A stretch of 6,197 nucleotides of DNA. Source: Alphaproteobacteria bacterium UBA3002 (GTDB lineage: Bacteria; Pseudomonadota; Alphaproteobacteria; Rickettsiales; UBA3002). Position numbers and translations under genes: made by a program. Location of the stretch: positions 3,101 to 9,297 of the forward strand of contig DDZS01000021.1 of the NCBI GenBank assembly GCA_002346425.1. Direction: 5' to 3'. How positions within the stretch are numbered: the stretch's first letter is position 1; every line of letters begins with the position of its first letter. The notes below the pieces were generated by a model. It saw only the letters and a program-made list of their open reading frames with translations. It did no database searches and had not been told where the DNA came from. This document shows, piece after piece, positions 5,614-6,197 of the stretch.

Positions 5614-5994
5614 ATGGCGCGCGTAACTGTTGAAGATTGTATCGAAATCATCCCGAATCGTTTTGATCTGGTCGTTACCGCTGCACAACGTGCGAAACAA
5701 ATCGCATCCGGCTCTCCTTTAAGCATTGATCGTGATAATGACAAAGATTCTGTGGTGGCATTGCGCGAAGTGGCGGATGAAACCGTGGATATCGCGCTGG
5801 TACAGGAAGACCTGATCCAGTCGTATCAAAAACAAAGCGGTTTCGATTACCACGATAAAATCGATGACGATGCGGTCCCAGCGTTGGAAGACGATTCCGC
5901 ATTCACCGGTTTCACCAACGAAAGCTTCGAATCTTCAGAAAGCTACAATAGCGGCATGTCTTTCATTGAAGATAATGTCGAAGTTGACGATTAA
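5614..5994 (+). CDS. rpoZ: DNA-directed RNA polymerase omega subunit
   Basis: Omega is the small RNA polymerase subunit that helps fold and retain the beta' subunit and, in proteobacteria, contributes to a ppGpp binding site. The N-terminal family signature is clear: MARVTVEDC at 1-9, then 'NRFDLVVTAAQRAKQI' (15-30), and 'DSVVALREVADETV' (45-58). The 126-residue length fits alphaproteobacterial omega, which is longer than the 91-residue E. coli protein. The extra C-terminal part (83-126) is strongly acidic, with 14 Asp/Glu among 44 residues and no Lys or Arg, and is probably disordered. The start is fixed by an AAGGAG ribosome binding site 6 bp before the ATG. In many alphaproteobacteria rpoZ is followed directly by the relA/spoT homologue; here another, unrecognised gene follows after 70 bp with its own likely promoter. 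Confidence 0.95.
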   Translation: MARVTVEDCIEIIPNRFDLVVTAAQRAKQIASGSPLSIDRDNDKDSVVALREVADETVDIALVQEDLIQSYQKQSGFDYHDKIDDDAVPALEDDSAFTGFTNESFESSESYNSGMSFIEDNVEVDD

Positions 5995-6003
5995 TCTTTC
6001 AAA

Positions 6004-6025
6004 TCTTCATAAAAGCTTCATATTT
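6004..6025 (+). promoter_or_regulatory. Degenerate PHO-box-like tandem repeat upstream of the 6065 gene
   Basis: TCTTCATAAAA (6004-6014) and GCTTCATATTT (6015-6025) are 11-bp repeats sharing CTTCATA. They match the PHO-box consensus only in the TCATA cores (about 12 of 18 positions). However, TATCCT (6032-6037) sits exactly 6 bp downstream, the same spacing as at the 4706-4727 element, and matches the -10 consensus at 4 of 6 positions. The layout suggests a weak site or a site for a related regulator. Confidence 0.35.
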
Positions 6026-6064
6026 CTAGTCTATCCTCTGCAGATCAAGCAAGGATGACATTAC

Positions 6065-6197
6065 ATGGTAGATCAGAACGCCTATATTCTCGAATTCGCT
6101 TCTCAGGCTGAAGCACGTATCGCCGCTGCTTTTTTAGAGCAGGCCGCGCAATTTAAAGATAATGGCAAACCCTCCGGTAAAGCGCGCGCCGAGCGTG
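6065..6197 (+). CDS. Hypothetical protein, N-terminal 44 residues (cut by window end)
   Basis: The frame starts at an ATG preceded by an AAGGATG ribosome binding site (6051-6057) and stays open to the end of the window. The visible protein begins MVDQNAYILEFASQAEAR and continues with an alanine-rich, probably helical stretch (AAAFLEQAAQF) and a basic segment ending KARAER. There is no signal peptide. It is not the start of a RelA/SpoT protein, the gene often found after rpoZ in this class. No family is recognisable from 44 residues. A PHO-box-like repeat and -10 lie just upstream, so it probably has its own promoter. Confidence 0.7.
   Translation, partial: MVDQNAYILEFASQAEARIAAAFLEQAAQFKDNGKPSGKARAER

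Overview
This window carries nine protein-coding genes and no tRNA, rRNA, insertion sequence or CRISPR array that I can see. It looks like ordinary chromosome from an alphaproteobacterium, probably uncultured or little studied. The basis is the gene content: a short RpoZ with a long acidic C-terminal tail, a LipA with a 'KPDWIRVKAP' N-terminal region, and a soluble globin-coupled chemoreceptor. The class assignment is an inference from protein style, not a database result. I cannot name a genus.

Layout from left to right. On the + strand: the 3' end of thioredoxin trxA, a 263-residue protein resembling the catalytic domain of glutamine synthetase without its N-terminal domain, and a 128-residue protein of unknown function. 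On the - strand: a soluble methyl-accepting protein with an N-terminal protoglobin domain, a 218-residue protein with a faint PD-(D/E)xK-like signature, and lipoyl synthase lipA. On the + strand again: a 257-residue low-complexity hypothetical protein divergent from lipA, the RNA polymerase omega subunit rpoZ, and the start of another hypothetical protein cut by the window edge.

The most interesting signal is regulatory. The start regions of three unrecognised + strand genes (starting at 1122, 4762 and 6065) each carry tandem 11-bp repeats built around TCA(T/C), in the layout of a PhoB (PHO) box, with a plausible -10 element about 6-8 bp downstream. The first two match the enterobacterial PHO-box consensus closely (about 16 of 18 positions by eye); the third is weaker. 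If real, three genes of unknown function scattered among housekeeping genes would belong to one phosphate-starvation regulon.

The second point of interest is the glutamine synthetase-like protein. It keeps several phosphate- and metal-binding residues of the fold. It lacks the whole N-terminal beta-grasp domain and has replaced the catalytic His and the flap Glu, so it is either a ligase for another substrate or a pseudoenzyme. No defence system, toxin-antitoxin pair or mobile element is evident.
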